From assembly GCA_951812305.1 (NCBI GenBank), contig CATOSB010000002.1, positions 434,001 through 498,000 on the forward strand: a DNA stretch of 64,000 bases, in the 5' to 3' direction. Each line of letters starts with the position of its first letter. Within the stretch, counting starts at the first letter, position 1. A program made the position numbers and the translations under genes. This DNA is from an uncultured Paracoccaceae bacterium. Lineage in GTDB: Bacteria; Pseudomonadota; Alphaproteobacteria; Rhodobacterales; Rhodobacteraceae. The notes beneath the pieces are model-generated. The model did not search any database. It was not told the origin of the DNA and saw only the letters and a list, made by a program, of their open reading frames with translations. Shown here one piece after another: positions 56,574 to 64,000 of the stretch.

Positions 56574-57012
56574 ATCAAGGGACTAGTGCACTGACAATAA
56601 AAAACATTCAGAACACGCGCTCGAAGAAACTAGAAGGCGTTACCCGAATTTGGAATTGCGAAATGACAAAGGCGACGCTTTTCGGCACTGTTATTGGACC
56701 GCGCTTCTAACTCGCGACATTGGCTTCTTAGGTGCAGTTCAGTTTACCACCGCCCACGAAACATTTGCTGGAAATCCATCGAATGATGCGAACATGGATC
56801 TGCGGAACAACTTGAGCGGCGCACTCTTGGCACTAGTTCATCCATTTTCTTCGAATGAGAAAATTGCTGACCTTTGCCAGGCGAAGGCCGAAAGCGGCGA
56901 GTTGATAACGCAACCCGAACCTTCGCGGGGTCGGCAGGTTTACTAAAGAACTCACCCGTTGCCGCCATCAGGCCGATGGTCTATCCCGCCGCTGTAACCC
57001 TGCGAGCGCATC

Positions 57013-58332
57013 ATGGCCGAGCCCAAGAAACTCTACATCAAAACCTATGGCTGTCAGATGAATGTCTATGATAGCGAACGCATGGCCGAGGCGCTGGAAG
57101 GCTATGAGGAAACGGCAACGCCCGACGACGCCGATCTGATCCTGTTAAACACCTGCCACATACGGGAAAAGGCCGCCGAGAAGGTTTATTCCGAACTGGG
57201 CCGCTACAAGCATCTCAAGGCTGAAAATCCTGACCTGAAGATCGGCGTTGCGGGTTGTGTGGCGCAGGCCGAAGGCGCAGAGATCATGCGCCGCCAGCAG
57301 ATGGTCGATCTGGTCGTCGGCCCGCAAAGCTATCACCGGCTGCCGGAGTTGGAGGCGAAGGCGCGCAGCGGCGCGAAGGCGCTGGACACCGATTTCCCCG
57401 AAGAACTGAAATTTGACCACCTCGCGAAACGCCCCAAGGCCAAGCGCGGACCAACTGCGTTTCTGACGGTGCAGGAAGGATGCGACAAGTTCTGCGCTTT
57501 TTGTGTTGTACCCTATACGCGCGGCGCAGAGGTCAGCCGCCCTGTCGACACCGTGCTGGACGAAGCGCGTGGATTGGTGGAACGCGGCGTGCGGGAGATC
57601 ACGCTGCTCGGCCAGAACGTAAACGCCTATCACGGTGCGTCCGCTGACGGTGAACGCTCGCTGGCGCAACTAATCTGGGCGTTGAACGATATCGACGGGC
57701 TGGACCGGATCCGGTTCACCACATCACACCCAAACGACATGAGCGACGATCTGATCGCCGCCCAAGGTGAATGCGAAAAACTCATGCCGTATCTGCACTT
57801 ACCAGTGCAGTCCGGCTCGAACGCAGTGCTGAAAAAGATGAACCGCAAGCACACGGCAGAACAGTATATTCGTCTTATCGAACGTATCCGCGCGGCGCGG
57901 CCTGACATCCTGATCTCCGGTGATTTCATTGTCGGATTCCCCGGCGAAACCGATCAGGATTTCGCCGATACGATGGCTCTGGTGGAAGAGGTCCGTTACG
58001 GCCAGTGCTATTCCTTTAAATACTCGTCCCGCCCCGGCACCCCGGCGGCCGAACGGGCACTGGTCGACGCGGATGTGGCGCGTGAACGTCTGACACGGCT
58101 TCAACGCCTTTTGACAACACAACAGCACGCCATTCAGGACGCGATGGTTGGTCGTGAGGTTTCTGTCCTGTTTGAACGTGCCGGGCGGCTTCCGGGGCAG
58201 ATGGTTGGAAAATCAGAATACCTTCACGCCGTGCATGTCAGCGACGATTCCATTTCCACCGGCGATCTTCGCCGCGTGAGAATCGCTCAAAGCGCACCGA
58301 ATTCACTGGCAGGTGAACTCGCCCACGGCTGA
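57013..58332 (+). CDS. miaB: MiaB, tRNA-i6A37 methylthiotransferase
   Basis: This radical-SAM enzyme adds the 2-methylthio group to i6A37 of tRNAs. 439 residues: UPF0004 domain with three cluster cysteines ([36 protein letters not shown]), the radical-SAM CxxxCxxC in [28 protein letters not shown], and a C-terminal TRAM domain ([19 protein letters not shown]). In relatives miaB is close to phoH, and here phoH lies 5 kb downstream after accessory DNA. Confidence 0.96.
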   Translation: MAEPKKLYIKTYGCQMNVYDSERMAEALEGYEETATPDDADLILLNTCHIREKAAEKVYSELGRYKHLKAENPDLKIGVAGCVAQAEGAEIMRRQQMVDLVVGPQSYHRLPELEAKARSGAKALDTDFPEELKFDHLAKRPKAKRGPTAFLTVQEGCDKFCAFCVVPYTRGAEVSRPVDTVLDEARGLVERGVREITLLGQNVNAYHGASADGERSLAQLIWALNDIDGLDRIRFTTSHPNDMSDDLIAAQGECEKLMPYLHLPVQSGSNAVLKKMNRKHTAEQYIRLIERIRAARPDILISGDFIVGFPGETDQDFADTMALVEEVRYGQCYSFKYSSRPGTPAAERALVDADVARERLTRLQRLLTTQQHAIQDAMVGREVSVLFERAGRLPGQMVGKSEYLHAVHVSDDSISTGDLRRVRIAQSAPNSLAGELAHG

Positions 58333-58525
58333 TCGCGCGATTCCGTGCCTTTCGGCAACATATTCCGTTTGTGTGGATAAGTGCAGATCACCGCCTGTTA
58401 TCAGAGATTTGGGCGCGCGTCCTCAACCAAGCATCATGCCAAACCAAAGAATTTCCCGCTAAATGTGGTGAAAAAACTTCACAAACCCACCAGACTTGCT
58501 AGAATTCGCCAGCTTATACCAAGGG

Positions 58526-59068
58526 TTATTCAATCTGACCGACTTTCGCCCAGTTGCGGCTTGCGATGGATGTGATGGTTTGCGGTCTTGCGATGAGGTT
58601 GTTCCAGGCCTCGCACCCCGCGTCGAGAATCGCGTCATATGTGTCGAACGTCCGGTTTGCGAGCCATGTCTGGCGGAGATATTGCCAAATGTTTTCGGTT
58701 GGATTCAGCTCTGGTGATTTGGGCGGCAGAAACATGAGCGACAGGTTTTGCGGGATTTCCAGAGCGGATGTCGTGTGCCAGCCGGCTTGGTCCATGAGGA
58801 TGACGGCGTGGGCGCCATCGGAGACAATTTTGCTGATTTCTTCCAGGTGGCGCTGCATCGCATAGGTGTCGGCTGCTGGCATCATGATCGCCGCGCCGGT
58901 GCCGCGTTCGGGGCAGATGGCGCCAAAAAGATACGCATTTTGGTAACGCTGATCGGCGGGCTGGCGGGGCCGTGTGCCCTTGCGTGCCCACTGGCGGACG
59001 CGGGTGTTCTTCTGACCGAGACGCATCTCGTCCTGGAACCAGATTTCGACGGGTTTGTCCGGCGGCAC
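58526..59068 (-). CDS. IS630-family transposase, DDE frame (second type)
   Basis: 180 residues with VEIWFQDEMRLGQK (Asp), AVILMDQAGWHTT (Asp) and PPKSPELNPTENIWQYLR (Glu): a complete IS630-type catalytic triad. The natural product is probably a frameshift fusion with the upstream frame. Confidence 0.88.
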   Translation of the reverse strand: MPPDKPVEIWFQDEMRLGQKNTRVRQWARKGTRPRQPADQRYQNAYLFGAICPERGTGAAIMMPAADTYAMQRHLEEISKIVSDGAHAVILMDQAGWHTTSALEIPQNLSLMFLPPKSPELNPTENIWQYLRQTWLANRTFDTYDAILDAGCEAWNNLIARPQTITSIASRNWAKVGQIE

Positions 59069-59085
59069 CCCCTGAAGCGTCTCCT

Positions 59086-59595
59086 TCAGATTGTCGCCGA
59101 AGTTTTTTTGAAATCCTCAATGACCTGCACGTCCTGCCCCGGGTGCTGAGGGCGTGCGCTGATGTGGGAAAAGCCCAGATTGTGCAGAATCTGCCCCACA
59201 TGGCGCTCGTGATAGTCGACGCCAAAACGCGCCTTGATCACATTCTTCAAATCGACCCGCCGCCAGCGGACGACACCGTCCTTTTCAGGATCAGGACCGG
59301 TCTCGACAAGAGCCGCCAGTTCATCCAGTTGCGCATTGTCAAGGCGGGATCGCGAGCCTCCTCGCTGCCGATCCAGCAGCCCCGCTGGACCATCAGCGTT
59401 GAAACGGAGCACCCAGTCCCTGAGCGTTTGCCGGTCCATCCCGCCAATGCGGGCCGCAGCCCCACGCGACATGCCATCGGCGATAGCGGCAAGCGACAAA
59501 AGCCGTCGGCTCTGCCGGGCATCAGAACTCTCTGCGGCAAGCTTGCGCAGATCATTGGCGGTAAAATCGGCTCGCATCGGTATCCTGGCTGGCAT
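59086..59595 (-). CDS. IS630-family transposase, upstream frame (second type)
   Basis: About 169 residues from MPARIPMRADFTANDL (AAAGGAG upstream). Helix-turn-helix segments SRGAAARIGGMDRQTLRDWV and HERHVGQILHNLGFSH. It ends just past the A7 run; a -1 slip would read FKKNFGDNLKETLQG and enter the DDE frame. Confidence 0.85.
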   Translation of the reverse strand: MPARIPMRADFTANDLRKLAAESSDARQSRRLLSLAAIADGMSRGAAARIGGMDRQTLRDWVLRFNADGPAGLLDRQRGGSRSRLDNAQLDELAALVETGPDPEKDGVVRWRRVDLKNVIKARFGVDYHERHVGQILHNLGFSHISARPQHPGQDVQVIEDFKKTSATI

Positions 59596-59683
59596 CGGTG
59601 GTCTCCTTTGCCAATCTTGAATCACCTCAGCACCTCAGGCGGTACCCAAAATCCATAGCTGAGTCATTTTGAAGCACCCTTGG

Positions 59684-61020
59684 GAGACACGCAACAATAA
59701 GTGAATCGCAAACCTTTGCCGCTGCGACGGTTTGACTCTGGTCCGCACGATTCTCATGCCGTTCTCAATATGGTAATCGATAATCATGGTAGAGCGAGAA
59801 CAAATTCAGGAGCGATGGGAAGTTTTTGGTTCGAAGCTTGGCGAACGAGGTCGGCGTTTGTTTGCTGCCGCAGAAGCCCGAGCGGCGGGGCGTGGCGGTC
59901 TTGCGGCAGTTGCGGAGATCACTGGCCTCGCACGTTCCACCATCGGGCGAGGCATCAATGATCTTGATACTCCAGGTCCAGGCAATGGCCGCGTGCGCCG
60001 CAAGGGTGGAGGGCGACGCGAGGTCGCCGACCTTGATACGACGCTGGTGTCCGACTTGCAGCGTCTCGCCGAGCCAGCGACGATGGGTGATCCTATACGT
60101 CCGCTTAAATGGGTGTCGAAGAGCCCGGCAAAGCTGGCAGCGGCACTGTGTGCTGCAGGCCATACTATATGTGCCAATACTGTCGCCAGGTTGCTGGAAA
60201 CAAAGTTGGAATATTCGCGGCAGGTCAATCGCAAAACGCACGATGGCACCAACCACCCTGATCGCGACGCGCAGTTTGAGCATATTAACGCCAGGGTATT
60301 GGACGCGCAGGCGGCTGGGCAGCCTGTCATCTCGGTCGACACCAAAAAGAAGGAGTTGATCGGAAACTACCGCAACGATGGCAGCGACTACCGGCCAAAA
60401 GGCGACCCCCGCTGCATTAACATACATGATTTCCCCGACAAGGAGCTCGGCAAGGTGGTGCCCTACGGTGTCTACGACGTTGGCACCAATACTGGCTGGG
60501 TTAGCGTGGGCGTCACCGCTGACACTGCTTCATTCGCCGTCAACTCTATCCGTACCTGGCAGAAGCGCATGGGCCAGCAGCGCCATCCTGGCATGCGCGA
60601 GCTGACAATAACTGCTGACTGCGGCGGATCGAACGGTGCGCGCGTCCGGTTATGGAAGGTAGAACTGCAGAGGTTTGCTGACGAAACCGACCTTGTCTTG
60701 CACGTCCATCACTATCCGCCCGGCACATCCAAGTGGAACCTCATCGAGCATCGGATGTTTTGCCACATCACACAGAACTGGCGCGGACGGCCGCTGTCCA
60801 GCCGTATGGCAGTCGTCGAGTTGATCGGGGCGACGACGACGAACGCTGGGCTGAAAGTAGAATGCGCACTTGACAAAAGTATTTACGAGAAGGGTGTTAA
60901 GGTCACCAAAGCTGAAATGGATAGCCTCGTCATCGAAGGGAATGCATTCCACCCAGAATGGAACTACACAATCACACCACGCCGCCGCCACCAAACGTAG
61001 TACTTATTCTTGCGTGTCTC
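59684..61020 (+). mobile_element. ISAzo13-type element inserted at the end of the IS630
   Basis: The terminal repeats gagacacgcaa.aataagt and complement bound 1337 bp. The 5-bp duplication cttgg occurs at 59679-59683 and 61021-61025. Those 5 bp are the last bases of the neighbouring IS630 element, so this insertion came later and landed inside that element's terminal repeat. Confidence 0.85.
59786..61000 (+). CDS. ISAzo13-family transposase
   Basis: 404 residues: N-terminal helix-turn-helix region AAVAEITGLARSTIGRGINDL, a basic linker, HTICANTVARLLETKLEYSR, then the DDE domain with VISVDTKKKELIGNY (Asp), LTITADCGGSNGARVRLWK (Asp) and HHYPPGTSKWNLIEHRMF (Glu). This is the Rhodopirellula/ISAzo13-type transposase arrangement. 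It appears intact. Confidence 0.9.
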   Translation: MVEREQIQERWEVFGSKLGERGRRLFAAAEARAAGRGGLAAVAEITGLARSTIGRGINDLDTPGPGNGRVRRKGGGRREVADLDTTLVSDLQRLAEPATMGDPIRPLKWVSKSPAKLAAALCAAGHTICANTVARLLETKLEYSRQVNRKTHDGTNHPDRDAQFEHINARVLDAQAAGQPVISVDTKKKELIGNYRNDGSDYRPKGDPRCINIHDFPDKELGKVVPYGVYDVGTNTGWVSVGVTADTASFAVNSIRTWQKRMGQQRHPGMRELTITADCGGSNGARVRLWKVELQRFADETDLVLHVHHYPPGTSKWNLIEHRMFCHITQNWRGRPLSSRMAVVELIGATTTNAGLKVECALDKSIYEKGVKVTKAEMDSLVIEGNAFHPEWNYTITPRRRHQT

Positions 61021-61119
61021 CTTGGTATAAGGGGGATGTCGTTGCTATCTTGTCGATATGCGGCGCATTTCAGAAAATTTGAATGTATCGGCAGAGGACA
61101 TCTAGCAGTGTTTACAGGG

Positions 61120-61663
61120 ATGAAAAAAACGCTCTGCGCCGGTTTGGCCGCCGCCGCATTGACGGTGATCGGCAGTTCGGGCGCGGTTGAGGCGCGAAGT
61201 CGTGGGCGAGGCATATGTTCCGACAATCTGGGTAGACCCGGACGGGTGTGAACATTGGGTAATGGATGACGGCTGGGAAGGGTACATGACCCCGCATGTC
61301 AACCGACAAGGCATTCCGGTGTGCAACAGGGTAGAAGCTTGCGCAGTGATGAATTCGGATCAGCTTTTCAAAACCGACAGCCATCGCGTTTCGTCGCGCG
61401 GGAAAGCACGTCTGCAACAATTCTTCCAACAGGCCGGCGCGACAAGCTACATCATCGCCGGTCACACCGACAGCCGCGCCAGCGATGCCTATAACATGCG
61501 CCTTTCACTCAACCGCGCAAATGCAGTGGCCAAGGTTGCATCGGCAACCGGTGCACGCATCGCGGACGTCCGCGGGTTTGGCGAGCGGATGCCGATTGCA
61601 TCGAACGGAACACGCGCCGGCATGGCTAAGAACCGCCGCGTCGAAATCATCTGCATCCGCTAG
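61120..61663 (+). pseudogene. OmpA-family protein, frameshifted after the signal peptide
   Basis: ATG 61120 opens MKKTLCAGLAAAALTVIGSS, a clear signal peptide, but the frame stops at about 61250. One base out of frame, from about 61190, the protein continues EVVGEAYVPTIWVDPDGCEH, then WVMDDGWEGYMTP and a full OmpA C-terminal domain (YIIAGHTDSRASDAYNMRLSLNR ... GERMPIA ... KNRRVEIICI) to 61663. An extra G in ttgaggcgcg (61187-61196) would explain it. It is either a real mutation or a sequencing error. The product would be a peptidoglycan-binding outer-membrane or periplasmic protein. Confidence 0.75.
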
Positions 61664-61692
61664 GGCGCAGGGCATATTTAGGGGGATAGACC

Positions 61693-61992
61693 ATGAGAAT
61701 AGTAAAAGGCGCTGCTCTGATTGTTCTGGCCACGGCCTTGGGCGCGTGCGTGGACAACAAGGGCGACAAAACCGTTGACCGCGGCATCGACAGCAAGCAT
61801 CTGAGCCAGCTGAGGGCCGGGATCTGGATTGATCCGAATGGATGTGATCACTGGATCATTGACGACGGAATTGAAGGCTATCTGTCCGCGCGTCTGGATA
61901 AGTACGGCAAGCCTGTCTGCTCGGGCGCGGCACCGCCGACCACCGCGATTGGCCCATACAAATCAGGGTCTTCGGTTTCTGATCCGATCTGA
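61693..61992 (+). CDS. Lipoprotein sharing the DP-GC-HW motif
   Basis: 99 residues with a lipoprotein signal (VKGAALIVLATALGACVDN, cleavage before Cys19). The core IWIDPNGCDHWIIDDGIEGY, followed by KYGKPVC, closely matches the N-terminal region of the neighbouring OmpA-like protein (IWVDPDGCEHWVMDDGWEGY, GIPVC). The two genes are 30 bases apart and probably co-transcribed. GGGGGATAGACC precedes the ATG. Function unknown; likely an envelope partner of the OmpA-like protein. Confidence 0.8.
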   Translation: MRIVKGAALIVLATALGACVDNKGDKTVDRGIDSKHLSQLRAGIWIDPNGCDHWIIDDGIEGYLSARLDKYGKPVCSGAAPPTTAIGPYKSGSSVSDPI

Positions 61993-62017
61993 TCTGGTAT
62001 TTGGTTGGGGATAATTA

Positions 62018-62044
62018 GGGCCGTCGGGAAACCGGCGGCCTTTT
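62018..62044 (+). terminator. Intrinsic terminator after the lipoprotein gene
   Basis: GGGCCGTCGG-GAAA-CCGGCGGCC-TTTT: a 9-bp stem with one G-T pair, a GAAA tetraloop and a T-run. It lies 26 bases downstream of the lipoprotein stop, between convergent genes. Confidence 0.85.
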
Positions 62045-62059
62045 CGTTAGTAAATATGG

Positions 62060-63061
62060 TCAATCGAGCAAAGCCGCCAAAGCCACCGGGGCTTCGGAAT
62101 GTACCGACAGTGTCGCCGCCTCGGCCATGGCTAACGCGGCGACGCCGTCGTCGATACCAACAGGCATCGGGCTGCCATTTGTTACCGCATCAACAAATGC
62201 CGCCCATTCCGCTCGATAGGCGGACATATACCTTTCAAGAAAGAAATAGACCGGCTTGGCCGATACGATGCCGTCCGCACCCATCCGCGTCACATTGCTT
62301 TCCAATTTGTTCGATGCTTGCAACAGACCCTTTTCGCCCAGTATTTCGAGACGCTGGTCATAGCCGTATGCGGCGCGGCGGGAGTTATGAATTGTTGCGA
62401 TCCGTCCGTCGCCATAGCGCATGGTGACGACCGCTGTGTCAAAATCCCCCGCAGCCTTGATTTCCGGCGCTACAAGCGTAGATCCTGTTGCGGAAATCGT
62501 TTCCGGCAAATCACCCAGAATGAAATTTGCCATGTCAAAGTCATGGATCGTCATATCGCGGAAAATTCCGCCGGTGACTTCAATGTAGTCCAGCGGCGGC
62601 GGCGCAGGATCAAACGAGGTGATTATCAGCAGTTCAGGTTTTCCGATTTCTCCCGCCGCCAGCGAGGCACGTATTTCGGCAAAGCCGGGATCAAACCGCC
62701 GATTGAAGCCCAACATCACCGGCTGTCCGGTTGCATTAGCATTGTCCCGACATGTCTTGGCACGCTTCAGGTCCAGGTCCAGCGGTTTTTCGCATAGTAC
62801 CGCCTTGCCCGCCGCCGTGGCGGCCTCGACCAAATCCGAATGCGTGTCGGTCGAGGTGGCGACCAAAACCGCGTCGATGTTCGGGTCATTTATGATTTCG
62901 TCCGACGTCCGGGCTTCGGCGCCGTACGATTGACCCAGGGCTTCTGCGGCCTCTGATACAACGTCGGACACAGCGACCAATCGGCTGTCATCGTGCGATG
63001 TGATGGCCGCGGCGTGAACCTTACCGATCCGCCCTGCCCCTAAAAGACCCACCTTCAGCAT
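62060..63061 (-). CDS. iolG: Inositol 2-dehydrogenase-like (Gfo/Idh/MocA family)
   Basis: 333 residues. The N-terminal NAD-binding fold MLKVGLLGAGRIGKVHA, AVLVATSTDTHSDLV, and the catalytic CEKPLDLDL, GFNRRFDPGFAEIRA and TGGIFRDMTIHDFDMANFIL motifs match myo-inositol 2-dehydrogenase. Start at ATG 63061 with GGAGGG 8 bases upstream. No other iol genes are nearby, so the exact polyol is uncertain. Confidence 0.82.
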   Translation of the reverse strand: MLKVGLLGAGRIGKVHAAAITSHDDSRLVAVSDVVSEAAEALGQSYGAEARTSDEIINDPNIDAVLVATSTDTHSDLVEAATAAGKAVLCEKPLDLDLKRAKTCRDNANATGQPVMLGFNRRFDPGFAEIRASLAAGEIGKPELLIITSFDPAPPPLDYIEVTGGIFRDMTIHDFDMANFILGDLPETISATGSTLVAPEIKAAGDFDTAVVTMRYGDGRIATIHNSRRAAYGYDQRLEILGEKGLLQASNKLESNVTRMGADGIVSAKPVYFFLERYMSAYRAEWAAFVDAVTNGSPMPVGIDDGVAALAMAEAATLSVHSEAPVALAALLD

Positions 63062-63319
63062 GGCCATTCCCTCCAAATTGGCGATAATCCCGCGTCGAAA
63101 AACCCATAGATGGCGGCCAGAGAAACGCAAACTCTTTCCATCATTTCTGAGATTTCACGCCGCACCGACGGCAGACCAAATGAATACCGCACGGGTAAAT
63201 TATCGCCGCAACCACTTGGCAGCCTGCAACCTGTTACTTCGATGACAATTTGCGGATTGGCCTTGCCCCGACCACAATATCTTGGCAGGCTTTTGGATAA
63301 GGATCAAAAGGAGTTCAGA

Positions 63320-64000
63320 TTGGCCATCAGCACTGTGTTGTCCGGGGAAACGGTTGAAGAGACACACGAAACCCGTCTGGAATTTGCTGACAATCTGGTT
63401 TTGATCGACCTCTGCGGCGAGCATGATCGCAACCTCGCGCGCATCGAACAGAAACTTGGTGTTCAGATCCTGCGCCGTGGCAATCAGTTGACAATCGTGG
63501 GCGATGTTGATGCGCGCGCGCACGCGGCAGATGTTTTGAACGAACTTTACGTCCGTCTGGAAGCCGGCAAACCAATTGAATCCGGTACGATCGACGGCGC
63601 GATCCGGCTCGGCCGGTCCGCCAGCGGAACCGGTGTACGGGAAGGCGACCAGATCGAGTTGTTTACGTCGGGCAATGTCGAAATCCGCACCCGGAAAAAA
63701 ACGGTCGAACCAAGAACACAGGCGCAAAAAGCCTATGTTCAAAACCTGTTCCGGCACGAAATGGCCTTTGGAATTGGGCCGGCGGGCACCGGCAAAACAT
63801 ATCTGGCGGTGGCCGCCGGTGTTTCGATGTTTCTTGGTGGCCAGGTGGACAGGATCATTCTTTGCCGTCCCGCCGTCGAGGCGGGTGAACGGCTTGGTTT
63901 CCTTCCCGGCACGCAGGAAGAAAAAGTCGATCCCTATATGCAGCCGCTTTATGACGCGCTGAATGATTTCCTGCCCGCAAAACAGGTCGGAAAACTGCGT
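63320..64000 (+). CDS. PhoH-family ATPase (YbeZ-like), N-terminal part
   Basis: Starts at a TTG (63320) behind AAAGGAG: MAISTVLSGETVEE. An N-terminal KH-like segment (LVLIDLCGEHDRNLARIEQKLGV) is followed by EPRTQAQKAYVQNLFRHEM and Walker A FGIGPAGTGKTYLAV, then IILCRPAVEAGERLGFLPG. The protein is cut by the window end. PhoH-like proteins act with YbeY in RNA metabolism. The 258-bp gap before it shows no other gene. Confidence 0.92.
   Translation, partial: MAISTVLSGETVEETHETRLEFADNLVLIDLCGEHDRNLARIEQKLGVQILRRGNQLTIVGDVDARAHAADVLNELYVRLEAGKPIESGTIDGAIRLGRSASGTGVREGDQIELFTSGNVEIRTRKKTVEPRTQAQKAYVQNLFRHEMAFGIGPAGTGKTYLAVAAGVSMFLGGQVDRIILCRPAVEAGERLGFLPGTQEEKVDPYMQPLYDALNDFLPAKQVGKLR

Larger units (their letters stand above)
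55347..56583 (+). mobile_element. IS630-family element, copy 2
   Basis: 1237 bp, identical in length and gene content to copy 1 at 45047 in the other orientation, flanked by TA (55345-55346 and 56584-56585). The slip site is the A7 run at 55873-55879. Confidence 0.92.
55265..56946 (+). pseudogene. DAFRH/AHE-motif protein gene, broken by IS630 and a frameshift
   Basis: The 5' part starts at GTG 55265 behind AAAGGAT and reads to LTTAEKAFLLMNPSS at the IS630 insertion (55345). After the element (56584 on) the conserved part reads EHALEETRRRYPNLELRNDK, GDAFRHCYWTALLTRDIG, FTTAHETFAGNP and ANMDLRNNLSGALL, but one base out of frame. One extra A in the A6 run at about 56599-56604 would restore it. 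The motifs recall a DUF6973-like family of unknown function. The base composition is more AT-rich than the neighbours, suggesting transfer. It is inactive as it stands. Confidence 0.7.
58519..59683 (-). mobile_element. Second type of IS630-family element
   Basis: Left end ccaagggttattcaatctga, right end the complement of ccaagggtgcttcaaaatga: imperfect terminal repeats. TA precedes the left end (58517-58518). The right-hand TA is displaced to 61026-61027 because an ISAzo13-type element has inserted exactly at the last base. Two frames are joined by a run of seven A (T7 at 59103-59109 on the plus strand). Confidence 0.85.

Noticed and set aside
1-64000. CRISPR arrays, rRNA and tRNA genes
   Set aside because: No regularly spaced repeats, rRNA core sequences or convincing cloverleaf with a TTC-type arm were found by eye. 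A tRNA scan would be decisive.

Overview
The window is from an alphaproteobacterium of the Rhodobacteraceae (roseobacter side). Supporting signs are the gene order of the division/cell-wall cluster, two SOS boxes of the alphaproteobacterial GTTC-N7-GTTC type, an Irr-type Fur regulator divergent from fabA-fabB-fabI, the rpsA-ihfB-lapA-trpF-trpB block, a DUF3572 gene, and a DUF1127 gene followed by a double hairpin with CCTCCTCCC loops. The genome is rich in insertion sequences. Octadecabacter-like, IS-loaded relatives come to mind, but the genus cannot be fixed from sequence reading alone.

Layout. 1-4.3 kb: start of an APC permease (cut by the window edge), an IS66-type element inserted in the tail of an unknown gene, and an IS982-type transposase. 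4.3-18.7 kb, minus strand: GSCFA protein, a small membrane protein, then a compact division/murein operon transcribed mraZ, rsmH, ftsL, ftsI, murE, murF, mraY, murD, ftsW, murG, murC. It stops after murC; murB, ddl and ftsQAZ are not here. 18.7-24.4 kb: a hairpin-rich leader region, the DUF1127 gene plus candidate CcsR/cuckoo sRNA, a membrane-anchored serine hydrolase, SOS-controlled uvrD and a receiver-like protein. 24.4-28.1 kb: a second IS66 copy and a GH19 lysozyme/chitinase gene broken by an IS5-type element. 28.1-41.8 kb: alpha-hydroxy-acid dehydrogenase, an SOS-boxed ImuA-like gene, MFS transporter, metG, an unknown gene, irr, fabA/fabB/fabI, a beta-lactamase-fold hydrolase, an alpha/beta hydrolase with a glycosyltransferase that lacks a normal start codon, and a HAD phosphatase. 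Two copies of a 126-127 bp palindrome-ended repeat lie in this stretch.

41.8-46.8 kb: a 1061-residue self-contained reductive dehalogenase (corrinoid/4Fe-4S part fused to a flavin reductase and a 2Fe-2S ferredoxin), cut off from an SRPBCC gene by an IS630-type element. 46.8-53.3 kb: DUF3572, a PleD-like diguanylate cyclase with two dead receiver domains, trpB, trpF, lapA, ihfB, rpsA. 53.3-61.0 kb: an IS island (third IS66, second IS630, a different IS630, and an ISAzo13-type element inserted exactly at the end of that IS630) around a broken DAFRH-motif gene and miaB. 61.0-64.0 kb: a frameshifted OmpA-like gene, a lipoprotein sharing its N-terminal motif, an inositol-dehydrogenase-like gene and the start of phoH.

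Most of the window is chromosomal core. The unusual material is the fused reductive dehalogenase, the CCTCCTCCC sRNA, the orphan SOS-controlled imuA-like gene, the dispersed repeat, and the record of recent transposition: perfect target duplications and three near-identical IS66 copies.
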